The notes beneath the pieces are model-generated. The model worked only from the letters and a program-made list of their open reading frames with translations, had not been told where the DNA came from and ran no database searches. The position numbers and the translations under genes were made by a program. A DNA stretch of 13,310 nt from CAYZZA01 sp964482685 (lineage in GTDB: Bacteria; Bacillota; Bacilli; Lactobacillales; Carnobacteriaceae_A), in the NCBI GenBank assembly GCA_964482685.1, contig CAYZZA010000033.1, positions 1 through 13,310 on the forward strand, given 5' to 3'. Below are positions 1-6,599 of the stretch, in pieces; position 1 is the first letter of the stretch, and each line of letters opens with the position of its first letter.

Positions 1-4
1 AAAG

Positions 5-18
5 ACAGACTCTTCTGT
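5..18 (-). terminator. Possible short hairpin downstream of ymfM
   Basis: ACAGA (5-9) and TCTGT (14-18) pair around CTCT. On the minus strand the hairpin is followed by CTTT at the window edge. The stem is only five or six pairs and the tail is cut off, so this may not be a terminator; in related genomes transcription often continues into pgsA. Confidence 0.2.
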
Positions 19-59
19 ATATAAAAAACAGTTGAGCCACTCTTTTTCTTCGCTTATTT

Positions 60-941
60 TTATTCGGATGCTTGTGTAAAGTTAAATGTAATTTCCTGAC
101 GGATGATGTCTTTGGCTTCTTCTGCGTAAGCTATTTCTGTGCCATCCAACTCAATGGTTGTGACTGTAGAGTTACCAATTACTAAAACAACCGATTGCGT
201 GTTTGCAGGCAAGACTGCTTCCATCTCATTGCCACTTTGGATTAAACCTTGATTTATGCCAACGCCATCAGCCGTTACACTCACCCATGTGTCTCCATCG
301 ACTGCACCGAGTGTCAACGTGTGTTCTTCGTCTGCAGAGCCTGTCACTGCATACGTCGTGTTTGCCCCTGTAGAGGACACAAGGTCGATGCTTTGTGTGG
401 ATTCAACTTCTTCTTCATTTTCTTCTTCGGTTGTATCTTCTGACGATGCATTTGCACTGTCGTCTTGTGCTTGTTCAGATGTTACGACGATTTCAGACGT
501 ATCTTGGTTTGTTTGAATCATAGTTCCACCTTCGTTGTTCTTTTGCGTCATCGCAAAATAGATGGCACCTGAGATCACAACCACAAGAACGACAACTAAA
601 ATTGTCGGCAAATATTCTTGGATGGTATCCATAATTGATTCTTGCTTGCTCCCTACCCGCGTTTGTTTTGCAGTTACCACTTGCTCTGTATGGGTTTTGT
701 CTTGGGAAGCGGGAATAAAGTCTGTATATTCAGCAAGCAATTGGTCGCCGTTCAATCCTACTGTGTCTGCATATTGTTTGATAAATGCGCGTGCATAAAA
801 ATTTCCAGGCAATATCTCCAAGTTGCCTTCTTCAATCGCCAACAAATATCTTTTTTGTATCTTGGTAATTTGCTGAAGGTCATCTAATGTATAGCCTTTT
901 TCTGTTCGTGCTTCTTTTAGTTTTTCGCCAATTTCACTCAT
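60..941 (-). CDS. rodZ: RodZ-like cell shape protein (YmfM family), HTH + TM + DUF4115
   Basis: Predicted membrane-anchored cytoskeletal protein of the RodZ/YmfM family, which links MreB-type elongation machinery to the membrane. From the chosen start (293 residues), residues 1-65 form the RodZ-type helix-turn-helix (motifs EKLKEARTEKGYTLDDLQ and PGNFYARAFIKQYA). Residues 112-131 are a single hydrophobic segment, residues 145-182 a very acidic Ser/Thr/Glu-rich linker, and about 205-280 a DUF4115-like beta domain, so the protein should sit N-in, C-out. The longest frame opens at a GTG at 962, but the ATG at 939-941 follows AGGTG by six bases and gives the family-typical MSEIGEKL start, so I chose it. 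In related Firmicutes this gene lies between ymfI and pgsA; ymfI is indeed next to it here, and pgsA would lie beyond the left edge. It appears to have its own promoter at 991-999. The family assignment is firm; the cellular role is from homologues. Confidence 0.9.
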   Translation of the reverse strand: MSEIGEKLKEARTEKGYTLDDLQQITKIQKRYLLAIEEGNLEILPGNFYARAFIKQYADTVGLNGDQLLAEYTDFIPASQDKTHTEQVVTAKQTRVGSKQESIMDTIQEYLPTILVVVLVVVISGAIYFAMTQKNNEGGTMIQTNQDTSEIVVTSEQAQDDSANASSEDTTEEENEEEVESTQSIDLVSSTGANTTYAVTGSADEEHTLTLGAVDGDTWVSVTADGVGINQGLIQSGNEMEAVLPANTQSVVLVIGNSTVTTIELDGTEIAYAEEAKDIIRQEITFNFTQASE

Positions 942-990
942 TTTGTACACCTGCCTATCCACGTTCTATAAGAATCACTCTCTACAAAAA

Positions 991-999
991 AGTATACCA
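991..999 (-). promoter_or_regulatory. Extended -10 promoter for ymfM/rodZ
   Basis: Read on the minus strand this is TGG followed by TATACT, an extended -10 element (TGn plus a good -10 hexamer). Transcription would start near 984, giving a leader of about 43 bases before the ATG at 941. The hexamer 17 bases upstream (TATACT) is a poor -35, which is common for extended -10 promoters. It lies in the 93 bases between ymfI and ymfM, where I see no terminator, so read-through from ymfI is also likely. Confidence 0.55.
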
Positions 1000-1034
1000 C
1001 ACACCCCTTTTTCAGTATAGCGAATCCCCTATTT

Positions 1035-1760
1035 CTAATCGAGCCATCCTCCGCTGACTGTGAGTGTCTGTCCAGTCATGTAATCAGATTCCTTTTTCAA
1101 CAAATGGGATACCCAAAATGCAATGTCCGAAGGAACACCAAGCCTCCCTGCTGGAATCGCATCCATCAATTCATTGGTTTCGTCTGTGTCTAAAAATCCG
1201 TTCATCGGAGTTTCAATCGCTCCTGGCGCAATCGCATTGATAGTAATCCCCTGTCTAGCCACTTCTTTGCTGTAGGCTTTAACAAACGAGTTTTGGGCTC
1301 CTTTGGTCATGCTGTAAAATACTTCTAATGCACTTCCTGAAAACCCGTACACAGAACTAATGAAGATAATTCGTCCATGCCCCGAGCGTGATAATTTTTT
1401 TTGTATTTTTTGAATCAACAACAAAGGCACCTTTACATGCACGTTCCACATAGCATCCATTTCGTGTGATGTCATCTCTGTAAACAAGCTACGTTTTGTG
1501 TATCCTTGCGCAAAAACAATGGCATCAAGGCTAAATAAATTAGCGGCAAAAGCATCCATGTTTTCTTCTTGTTTGAGATCAAACAGCATTGGGAAAAAAT
1601 CTTGAGTTGGATACAATTTTGACAAATGAGCGGCTTCTGCTCTCACTTCTTGGATATGAGTAAATCCATGCAAATACAAAGACCATCCTTCTGATGCAAG
1701 TCTTTTGCAGATGGCTTTGCCAATGTCTCCACTTGCTCCTAGGACAAGCGCAGCTTTCAT
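1035..1760 (-). CDS. ymfI: SDR-family reductase YmfI, probable EF-P 5-aminopentanone reductase
   Basis: NAD(P)H-dependent short-chain dehydrogenase/reductase of 241 residues. The nucleotide-binding motif GASGDIG is at residues 8-14. The catalytic residues are Asn106, Ser136 (in ISSVYG), Tyr149 and Lys153 (YSMTK), with FabG-like Ser-Tyr-Lys spacing; the C-terminal VSGGWLD is also FabG-like. The usual NNAG motif reads FAQG (83-86), a visible departure. FabG (3-oxoacyl-ACP reductase) is the general alternative, but FabG normally sits in fatty acid synthesis clusters. Placement directly after ymfF and ymfH and before ymfM identifies this as YmfI. B. subtilis YmfI reduces 5-aminopentanone to 5-aminopentanol on a lysine of elongation factor P, which helps translation of polyproline stretches. 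The start ATG overlaps the ymfH stop as ATGA, behind an AGAGGAA ribosome site, suggesting translational coupling. Fold certain; substrate inferred from synteny. Confidence 0.87.
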   Translation of the reverse strand: MKAALVLGASGDIGKAICKRLASEGWSLYLHGFTHIQEVRAEAAHLSKLYPTQDFFPMLFDLKQEENMDAFAANLFSLDAIVFAQGYTKRSLFTEMTSHEMDAMWNVHVKVPLLLIQKIQKKLSRSGHGRIIFISSVYGFSGSALEVFYSMTKGAQNSFVKAYSKEVARQGITINAIAPGAIETPMNGFLDTDETNELMDAIPAGRLGVPSDIAFWVSHLLKKESDYMTGQTLTVSGGWLD

Positions 1761-3094
1761 TGGGTTTCCTCTTGTGTCGGTTTGGTTTCTACTATTGATT
1801 TTTGTTCACCCAACGGGAGTATGCGAAAGACAGACATACGCTCTTCTTTGAAAAAGTTAGCTGCCGCTTTACGAATATCTGCTAGTGTAATAGCTTCCAC
1901 AATTGGAATCAAATCAAACAACGTCGCATCTTCGTAATAAAAATCAACAAATTGAGTCGCCATATATTCTGGTGAATTCAGTGCTTGCAACAATTGCCCG
2001 ATGGTTCTCTTTTTCACCATTTTAAAGTGTGACTCAGTTAACTCAGGGCTGGTGGATGCTTCTAGAAGAATCCGTTTAAGCGCTACTTCCAATTCATCTG
2101 GTTTCTTTGTATCTCCCCCAACAGCTACAAAATCAAAATGGGTTTCGTACGAGTATTCATATGAAAAAGAATCATCCACAAGACCTGCATCGTATAAATC
2201 TAAATAGTTGGACGATGTGGGACCAAAAAGCAACTTCAGCAACATATCGAGCTCATATCGTTTTTGAATTGTACGAGCATCCGCAAGATCTACCTCTGCT
2301 CCACGTACCCCGACAAGTACTTTAGGACGACTGACCGCAAGATGTTCTGTCCGATGAGGCACTATCATGCTCAAATCATTTTCTGGATATATACGTTGAA
2401 TGTCTGTTGGTGCACTAAAGCTTTTTGCCTGTTGGTTTTGTCTGATCTCATCCATAACATGTTCAGGATCTAGTTTTCCAGCCACAATGAGTTGCATATT
2501 GGATGGATGGTAAAAAGTTGCATGGTTTTCATAGAGCATCTCTGCTGTAATCGCATCAATACTCTCCACAGTTCCAGCAATATCGATGTGTACCGGTTGG
2601 TCTGGATATAGGTTTTCTAGCAATCCAAAAAATACGCGCCAGTCAGGATTGTCATCATACATTTGGATTTCTTGACCAATAATCCCCTTTTCTTTTTCTA
2701 CTTTTTCTTCTGTAAAATAAGGGTCTTGCACAAAATCGAGCAAGGTGTGCAAGTTGTTGTCTAGTTGGTTTGTCGTAGAAAAAAGATATGCAGTGCGTGT
2801 AAAGCTTGTAAAAGCATTAGCAGATGCGCCTTCTCTTCCAAACAATTGAAAGACATCGCCTTCTTTTTTGTCAAACATTTTGTGTTCCAAAAAGTGTGCA
2901 ATTCCATCAGGCATCTTCACAGATTCTTTTTTACCCCGTGGAACAAATTCGTTATCAATGGACCCAAACTTCGTACTAAACAAAGCGTATGTTTTATGAA
3001 ATCCTTCTTTTGGAATTAAAATGACTTCCAACCCGTTGTCCATCTTCTCATAGTAATATGTTTCTTGGATTTGAGAGTAGGTTATTTTCTTCAT
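1757..3094 (-). CDS. ymfH: M16 zinc metallopeptidase-like subunit YmfH (HxxEH-bearing)
   Basis: Cytosolic M16B (insulinase/pitrilysin-like) peptidase subunit of 445 residues, a normal length for a two-lobe M16B protein. The inverted zinc motif HFLEH is at residues 67-71. The third zinc ligand is probably Glu142 in GIIGQEIQMYDDNP, the conserved helix following the motif. The C-terminal lobe has the M16_C fold signature, but the position aligned with the substrate-binding arginine of the family reads Asp302 (in YLDLYDAGLVDD), so the Arg/Tyr pair is absent here. It starts three bases after the ymfF stop behind a strong GGGGGAG ribosome site and overlaps ymfI by four bases, so the three genes are very probably one operon. 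M16B enzymes act as dimers, and the neighbouring YmfF is the natural partner. No signal peptide is seen. The physiological substrate is unknown to me. Confidence 0.92.
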   Translation of the reverse strand: MKKITYSQIQETYYYEKMDNGLEVILIPKEGFHKTYALFSTKFGSIDNEFVPRGKKESVKMPDGIAHFLEHKMFDKKEGDVFQLFGREGASANAFTSFTRTAYLFSTTNQLDNNLHTLLDFVQDPYFTEEKVEKEKGIIGQEIQMYDDNPDWRVFFGLLENLYPDQPVHIDIAGTVESIDAITAEMLYENHATFYHPSNMQLIVAGKLDPEHVMDEIRQNQQAKSFSAPTDIQRIYPENDLSMIVPHRTEHLAVSRPKVLVGVRGAEVDLADARTIQKRYELDMLLKLLFGPTSSNYLDLYDAGLVDDSFSYEYSYETHFDFVAVGGDTKKPDELEVALKRILLEASTSPELTESHFKMVKKRTIGQLLQALNSPEYMATQFVDFYYEDATLFDLIPIVEAITLADIRKAAANFFKEERMSVFRILPLGEQKSIVETKPTQEETQ

Positions 3095-3097
3095 GTG

Positions 3098-4354
3098 TTA
3101 CTCCCCCTTTAGTAAATAAACAGCTTGTAACTGCGTATTGGATGCGACTCGTTTGATTTCTTCGACCGTTACATCTTTAATTCCTTGAATCCACTGTTCC
3201 AAAGTGACACCGTTTGTTTGCGCTAATTTCATTGCATAATCTCGCTCCATCACTGAACTTGGACTATCTTCGGATTGATACAATTGGTTGATAAGCATTT
3301 CTTTTGTTTGCGCCAAACTACCTGCATCAAGGTTTCCTTTTTGCAACTCTTCCAATTGTTCTTGAATAATCTGTTTGACTTTTTCCGCTTGAGAGGCTTC
3401 AATACCTGTTTGCACCGTCAGCATGCCTCTAAATGTATCTATAGAACTCGACGCATAATAGGCAAGACTTTCTTTTTCTCGGACATTCATGAAAAGCTTA
3501 GAATGTGGAAATCCACCAAACAACCCATTGAATACTTGCCCAGCGTAATAGTCTTTTCCATGGTAATAAATGGTTGTTTGATAGCCTAAGTTTAATTTAG
3601 CTTGTGCAATCGGTTGTGTCTCTGTTTTCGTACGAATCTCGGTTGTGGTTGGCTGTGTGTAGAAAGCTTCTTCCGTCCTATCTTCTCGGTCAGCAAAGCC
3701 AAACTCTGAAAACAGGTTTTGAATGTCTTCTTCCACTACATCCCCTAGTACATAGATGTCCACGGTATCTTCGTGGATCATTTTTTTATATGCCGCATAC
3801 AATGACGCTTCGTCTATTTTTTCTAATGATTCAGGCGTCCCCGTTCCAGGTATTTGTTGGGCAGGATCGTCAAAATACAGCTCTTGTAGCGCCAAGCCCG
3901 CAAACAATTGTTTGTCATCGTAATACGATTCGTATACGTCTTTTAAGTTTTCTTTTTCACGTATAAACGTCTGGTGGTGGAACTGCTCATCTTCTACATG
4001 TGGAGACAAAAGCACTTCTTTCAAGAAGGTAACCCCATTTTGTAAGACATTTTCAGAAGTACCTAAAAATTTGTCATTCACTAAAGACATTTCAACGGAA
4101 ATGATATGTTTGGTTCCTTTTTTCCCTGCTGATGTCCCAAATCTTGCTCCATAAAGACGTGACAATTCATTTCGTAACGCTGTTTGTGTAGGATATTTTT
4201 TGCTGTTGGTTTCAAGAATGTTGCTTAAGAGAGCACGCTCAGTCATTGCTCCAAGCACAAGTGGTGCTGAAAATTTTAATTTTATATGAACCGTTTTATA
4301 TTTTTGTGTTGGAAATACATGTACATGTACGCCTTTTGCTAGTTCCATACTCAT
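3098..4354 (-). CDS. ymfF: M16 peptidase-like partner subunit YmfF (no zinc site, Arg/Tyr pair present)
   Basis: M16-family protein of 418 residues without a zinc site. The N-terminal region where HxxEH should be reads ALLSNILETNSKKYPT (41-56), so it cannot bind catalytic zinc by itself. The C-terminal lobe contains NVREKESLAYY (290-300), the conserved M16 block with Arg292 and Tyr299, which hold the substrate backbone in family members. It therefore complements YmfH, which has zinc ligands but no such arginine. The first gene of the ymfFHI operon, it starts at ATG 4354, eight bases after GGGGAG; a second in-frame ATG at 4348 is less well spaced. No signal peptide is evident, so a cytosolic heterodimer with YmfH is expected. 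Annotation pipelines often call such proteins an active insulinase family protein, which the sequence does not support for this subunit alone. Confidence 0.9.
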   Translation of the reverse strand: MSMELAKGVHVHVFPTQKYKTVHIKLKFSAPLVLGAMTERALLSNILETNSKKYPTQTALRNELSRLYGARFGTSAGKKGTKHIISVEMSLVNDKFLGTSENVLQNGVTFLKEVLLSPHVEDEQFHHQTFIREKENLKDVYESYYDDKQLFAGLALQELYFDDPAQQIPGTGTPESLEKIDEASLYAAYKKMIHEDTVDIYVLGDVVEEDIQNLFSEFGFADREDRTEEAFYTQPTTTEIRTKTETQPIAQAKLNLGYQTTIYYHGKDYYAGQVFNGLFGGFPHSKLFMNVREKESLAYYASSSIDTFRGMLTVQTGIEASQAEKVKQIIQEQLEELQKGNLDAGSLAQTKEMLINQLYQSEDSPSSVMERDYAMKLAQTNGVTLEQWIQGIKDVTVEEIKRVASNTQLQAVYLLKGE

Positions 4355-4383
4355 CTATTTTTCTCCCCTTTTCTTCTTCTAAT

Positions 4384-4412
4384 ATGATAGAGGACTTTGC
4401 TTAAAAAGAAAA
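4384..4412 (-). promoter_or_regulatory. Possible weak promoter for ymfFHI
   Basis: On the minus strand TATCAT (4384-4389) is a fair -10, with TTTTCT 17 bases upstream as a poor -35. A promoter is expected because a clear terminator (4439-4473) ends the previous operon only 85 bases before the ymfF start. The predicted start near 4377 would leave a short leader containing the GGGGAG ribosome site. The assignment is tentative. Confidence 0.3.
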
Positions 4413-4421
4413 GTCTTCTCT
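4389..4421. repeat. Imperfect inverted repeat over the ymfF promoter region
   Basis: AGAGGACTTT (4389-4398) is mirrored by AAAGTCTTCTCT (4410-4421), with two extra bases in the second arm and an 11-base centre. It overlaps the spacer and -35 area of the possible ymfF promoter, so it could be an operator or a structured element. There is no U-tract, so it is not an obvious terminator. The function is unknown. Confidence 0.35.
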
Positions 4422-4438
4422 AATGGGAACCGTTAGAA

Positions 4439-4473
4439 AAAAGCTCCCCAAATCAACTGAATGGGGAGCTTTT
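4439..4473 (-). terminator. Rho-independent terminator after nupC
   Basis: A perfect 11-base inverted repeat, AAAAGCTCCCC (4439-4449) and GGGGAGCTTTT (4463-4473), with a 13-base loop. Read on the minus strand it starts 13 bases after the nupC stop and runs into a T-tract (bases 4437-4442). The symmetric A/T flanks mean it could also stop plus-strand transcription. It ends the nupABC operon. Confidence 0.9.
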
Positions 4474-4485
4474 GCCTTATTTATA

Positions 4486-5442
4486 TTATTTTGATTTGAT
4501 ATAAGTCTTACCATTTTCAGCTGGTCCTTTAGAACCACCTACAAAGAAGACGAGTGCAACTACCGTTAACACATAAGGAGCCACTTGAAGCCAGACATCT
4601 GGAATGTCTCTTAGTATCGGCACATAGTTACCTGTTACAGCTAAACTTTGAGCAAACCCAAAGAAAAGTGCGGCTCCCATAGCTCCGATTGGGTTCCATT
4701 TTCCAAAGATCATGGCAGCCATCGCAATAAATCCTTGTCCAGCGACTGTTGCGCCAGAGAAGTTTAATGAAATACCTTGCGCTTGAATGGCTCCACCAAG
4801 TCCCCCAAGAAGTCCAGAGAGCAACACACCTGCATACTTCATTTTATACACGTCAATTCCTAGTGTATCCGCTGCTTGTGGGTGTTCTCCAACCGAACGA
4901 AGGCGCAATCCAAAACGGGTTTTATACAATGCAAACCAAGATACGAACGCAAGGACAATCCCTAAGATAGCCGGTGCGGACGTGTTCTTGAAAAAGATGG
5001 TACCAATGATGGGGATTTTAGATAAGTATGGAACTGTAAAATACCCAAAACTTTTAGAAACATATTCGGTTTGTTTACGCCCATATAACACGTGCGTCAA
5101 AAACAAAGCCAAAGCAGGTGCCAACAAGTTGATCACCGTACCGGAAATAGTATGATCGGCACGCCAATTGATTGTTGCAACGGCATGGAACAGTGAAAAC
5201 AACACTCCAACCAATCCACCAACGAGCATCGCAATCCAAGGAGTCCATGCTCCAAGTGTTCCGGCAAACATTAAGTTGAAGACCACCGAAGAAAAGGCTC
5301 CCATGACCATAATTCCCTCAAGTCCAATATTGACAACTCCGCTTCGTTCAGAAAAGGTTCCCCCAAGTGCAGTCAAAATGAGTGGTGCAGAGTAAATCAA
5401 TGTGGAGGACACGATGTTTTGTAAAATCGCTTCTAAATTCAT
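4486..5442 (-). CDS. nupC: Nucleoside-type ABC transporter permease (NupC/NupQ family)
   Basis: Inner-membrane permease of 318 residues in the BPD_transp_2 superfamily (the RbsC/BMP transporter permease type). It shows the family blocks GGTFSERSGVVNIGLEGIMVMGAF near the N-terminus (about 28-51), FGLRLRSVGEHPQAADTLGI in the cytoplasmic loop that contacts the ATPase (about 172-191), and GLLGGLGGAIQAQG soon after. Multiple hydrophobic segments cover nearly the whole length. It starts at an ATG overlapping the nupB stop by four bases (ATGA) behind a strong AGGAGG site, and is the last gene of nupABC, with a terminator 13 bases on. It should pair with NupB to form the translocation channel. Names follow the Lactococcus NupABC / Bacillus NupOPQ nucleoside systems; the exact substrate cannot be read from the permease. 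Confidence 0.9.
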   Translation of the reverse strand: MNLEAILQNIVSSTLIYSAPLILTALGGTFSERSGVVNIGLEGIMVMGAFSSVVFNLMFAGTLGAWTPWIAMLVGGLVGVLFSLFHAVATINWRADHTISGTVINLLAPALALFLTHVLYGRKQTEYVSKSFGYFTVPYLSKIPIIGTIFFKNTSAPAILGIVLAFVSWFALYKTRFGLRLRSVGEHPQAADTLGIDVYKMKYAGVLLSGLLGGLGGAIQAQGISLNFSGATVAGQGFIAMAAMIFGKWNPIGAMGAALFFGFAQSLAVTGNYVPILRDIPDVWLQVAPYVLTVVALVFFVGGSKGPAENGKTYIKSK

Positions 5443-6599
5443 CTATGTTCGCCTCCTTCTCTATCTGTCACTTTTTGTGTATCTTCAGCTACTGGTTCTG
5501 TTACTCCACTAGTGGTACTTGCATGTAAAACTTTTTTTGCTTCTTTTCGCCCAGGTTTTTTTCGGTCAATAAAGAACCGAATAATGTAATTTGCTCCTAC
5601 AAAAAAGATGATGGACGCAATCACAATATCTACTACTTCAACCGGTAGCCCTGTGCGGATAGGCATACTTGTTCCGCCAATTTTCAAGGATCCAAACAAT
5701 AGGGAAGAGAATATAATCCCGATTGGGTGGCTCAATCCAAGTAGCGCAACCGCTATCCCATCAAATCCTAAAGAAGGCATGGATCCTTGTACAAAGATAT
5801 TGCGGTAGTTTCCAATTCCATCAATCGCTCCACCTAAACCAGCTAAGGCTCCACTTAGCAACATGGAAAGAATGATGATTCTTTTTGTACTCATCCCTGC
5901 GTATTCTGATGCAAAACGGTTTAATCCAACCGAGCGAATTTCAAACCCAAGGGTTGTTTTCTTGAGTAAAATCCACACAAGTACCGCCACAATCAAGGCA
6001 ATAAAAATCCCCGTATGTAAGGTAGAATTTTTTGTCAAGGCGGTTAACCACTCCACTCGCAGACTAGCTTCCGCTGGAATTTTTGGTGTCGTGTCGGCTC
6101 TGTCTGTAATGACATTTCGGATTAAATGATTGACTACGTTTAAAGAAATATAGTTTAACATAATGGTGACAATCACTTCACTCGTATCAAAATAGGCACG
6201 AAGGACACCAGCTATTCCGGCCAATAGTCCCCCAGCAGTGGCACCTGCTAAAAGACTTAGTAAAATCAACACTGGTCCTGGAAGGTTAGGAAACGCTAAC
6301 GTAACCCAAATGGCACTCAGCCACCCAACTAAGGCTTGTCCAGCAATCCCAATGTTAAAGAACCCAGCAATGTTTGCTACCGCAAAACCAAGAGCTGTTA
6401 AAATAAGTGGAGCAGTTTGGCGAAGTGTTTCTCCTATATAAAACTCTGACCCAAATGCTCCTTCAAACAATGCTTGGTAGCCTTTAATCGGATTAAATTT
6501 CAAGATCATCATAATAATACCGCCAATTACAGCTCCCAAAAAGACAGAGAGCAAAGGAACAAGAATGGTATTTAGCGTTGAATCACTCTTATTATTCAC
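5439..6599 (-). CDS. nupB: Nucleoside-type ABC transporter permease (NupB/NupP family)
   Basis: The first of the two permeases, 386 residues, BPD_transp_2 superfamily. Family blocks include QTAPLILTALGFAVANIAGFFNIG (about 60-83), GFEIRSVGLNRFASEYAGM (about 218-236), which is the ATPase-contact loop, and LSGALAGLGGAIDGIG. A charged C-terminal tail follows the last membrane segment (RKKPGRKEAKK, then an acidic stretch, about 347-386), making it longer than NupC. The start codon is GTG at 6597-6599, ten bases after AAAGGAG; it overlaps the end of nupA by eight bases, and nupC begins within its stop codon. The ATG in GGAGCATGTGACC just upstream is followed at once by a stop, so it is not a start. 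Membrane complex with NupA and NupC; nucleoside specificity is inferred from the family. Confidence 0.9.
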   Translation of the reverse strand: MNNKSDSTLNTILVPLLSVFLGAVIGGIIMMILKFNPIKGYQALFEGAFGSEFYIGETLRQTAPLILTALGFAVANIAGFFNIGIAGQALVGWLSAIWVTLAFPNLPGPVLILLSLLAGATAGGLLAGIAGVLRAYFDTSEVIVTIMLNYISLNVVNHLIRNVITDRADTTPKIPAEASLRVEWLTALTKNSTLHTGIFIALIVAVLVWILLKKTTLGFEIRSVGLNRFASEYAGMSTKRIIILSMLLSGALAGLGGAIDGIGNYRNIFVQGSMPSLGFDGIAVALLGLSHPIGIIFSSLLFGSLKIGGTSMPIRTGLPVEVVDIVIASIIFFVGANYIIRFFIDRKKPGRKEAKKVLHASTTSGVTEPVAEDTQKVTDREGGEHR

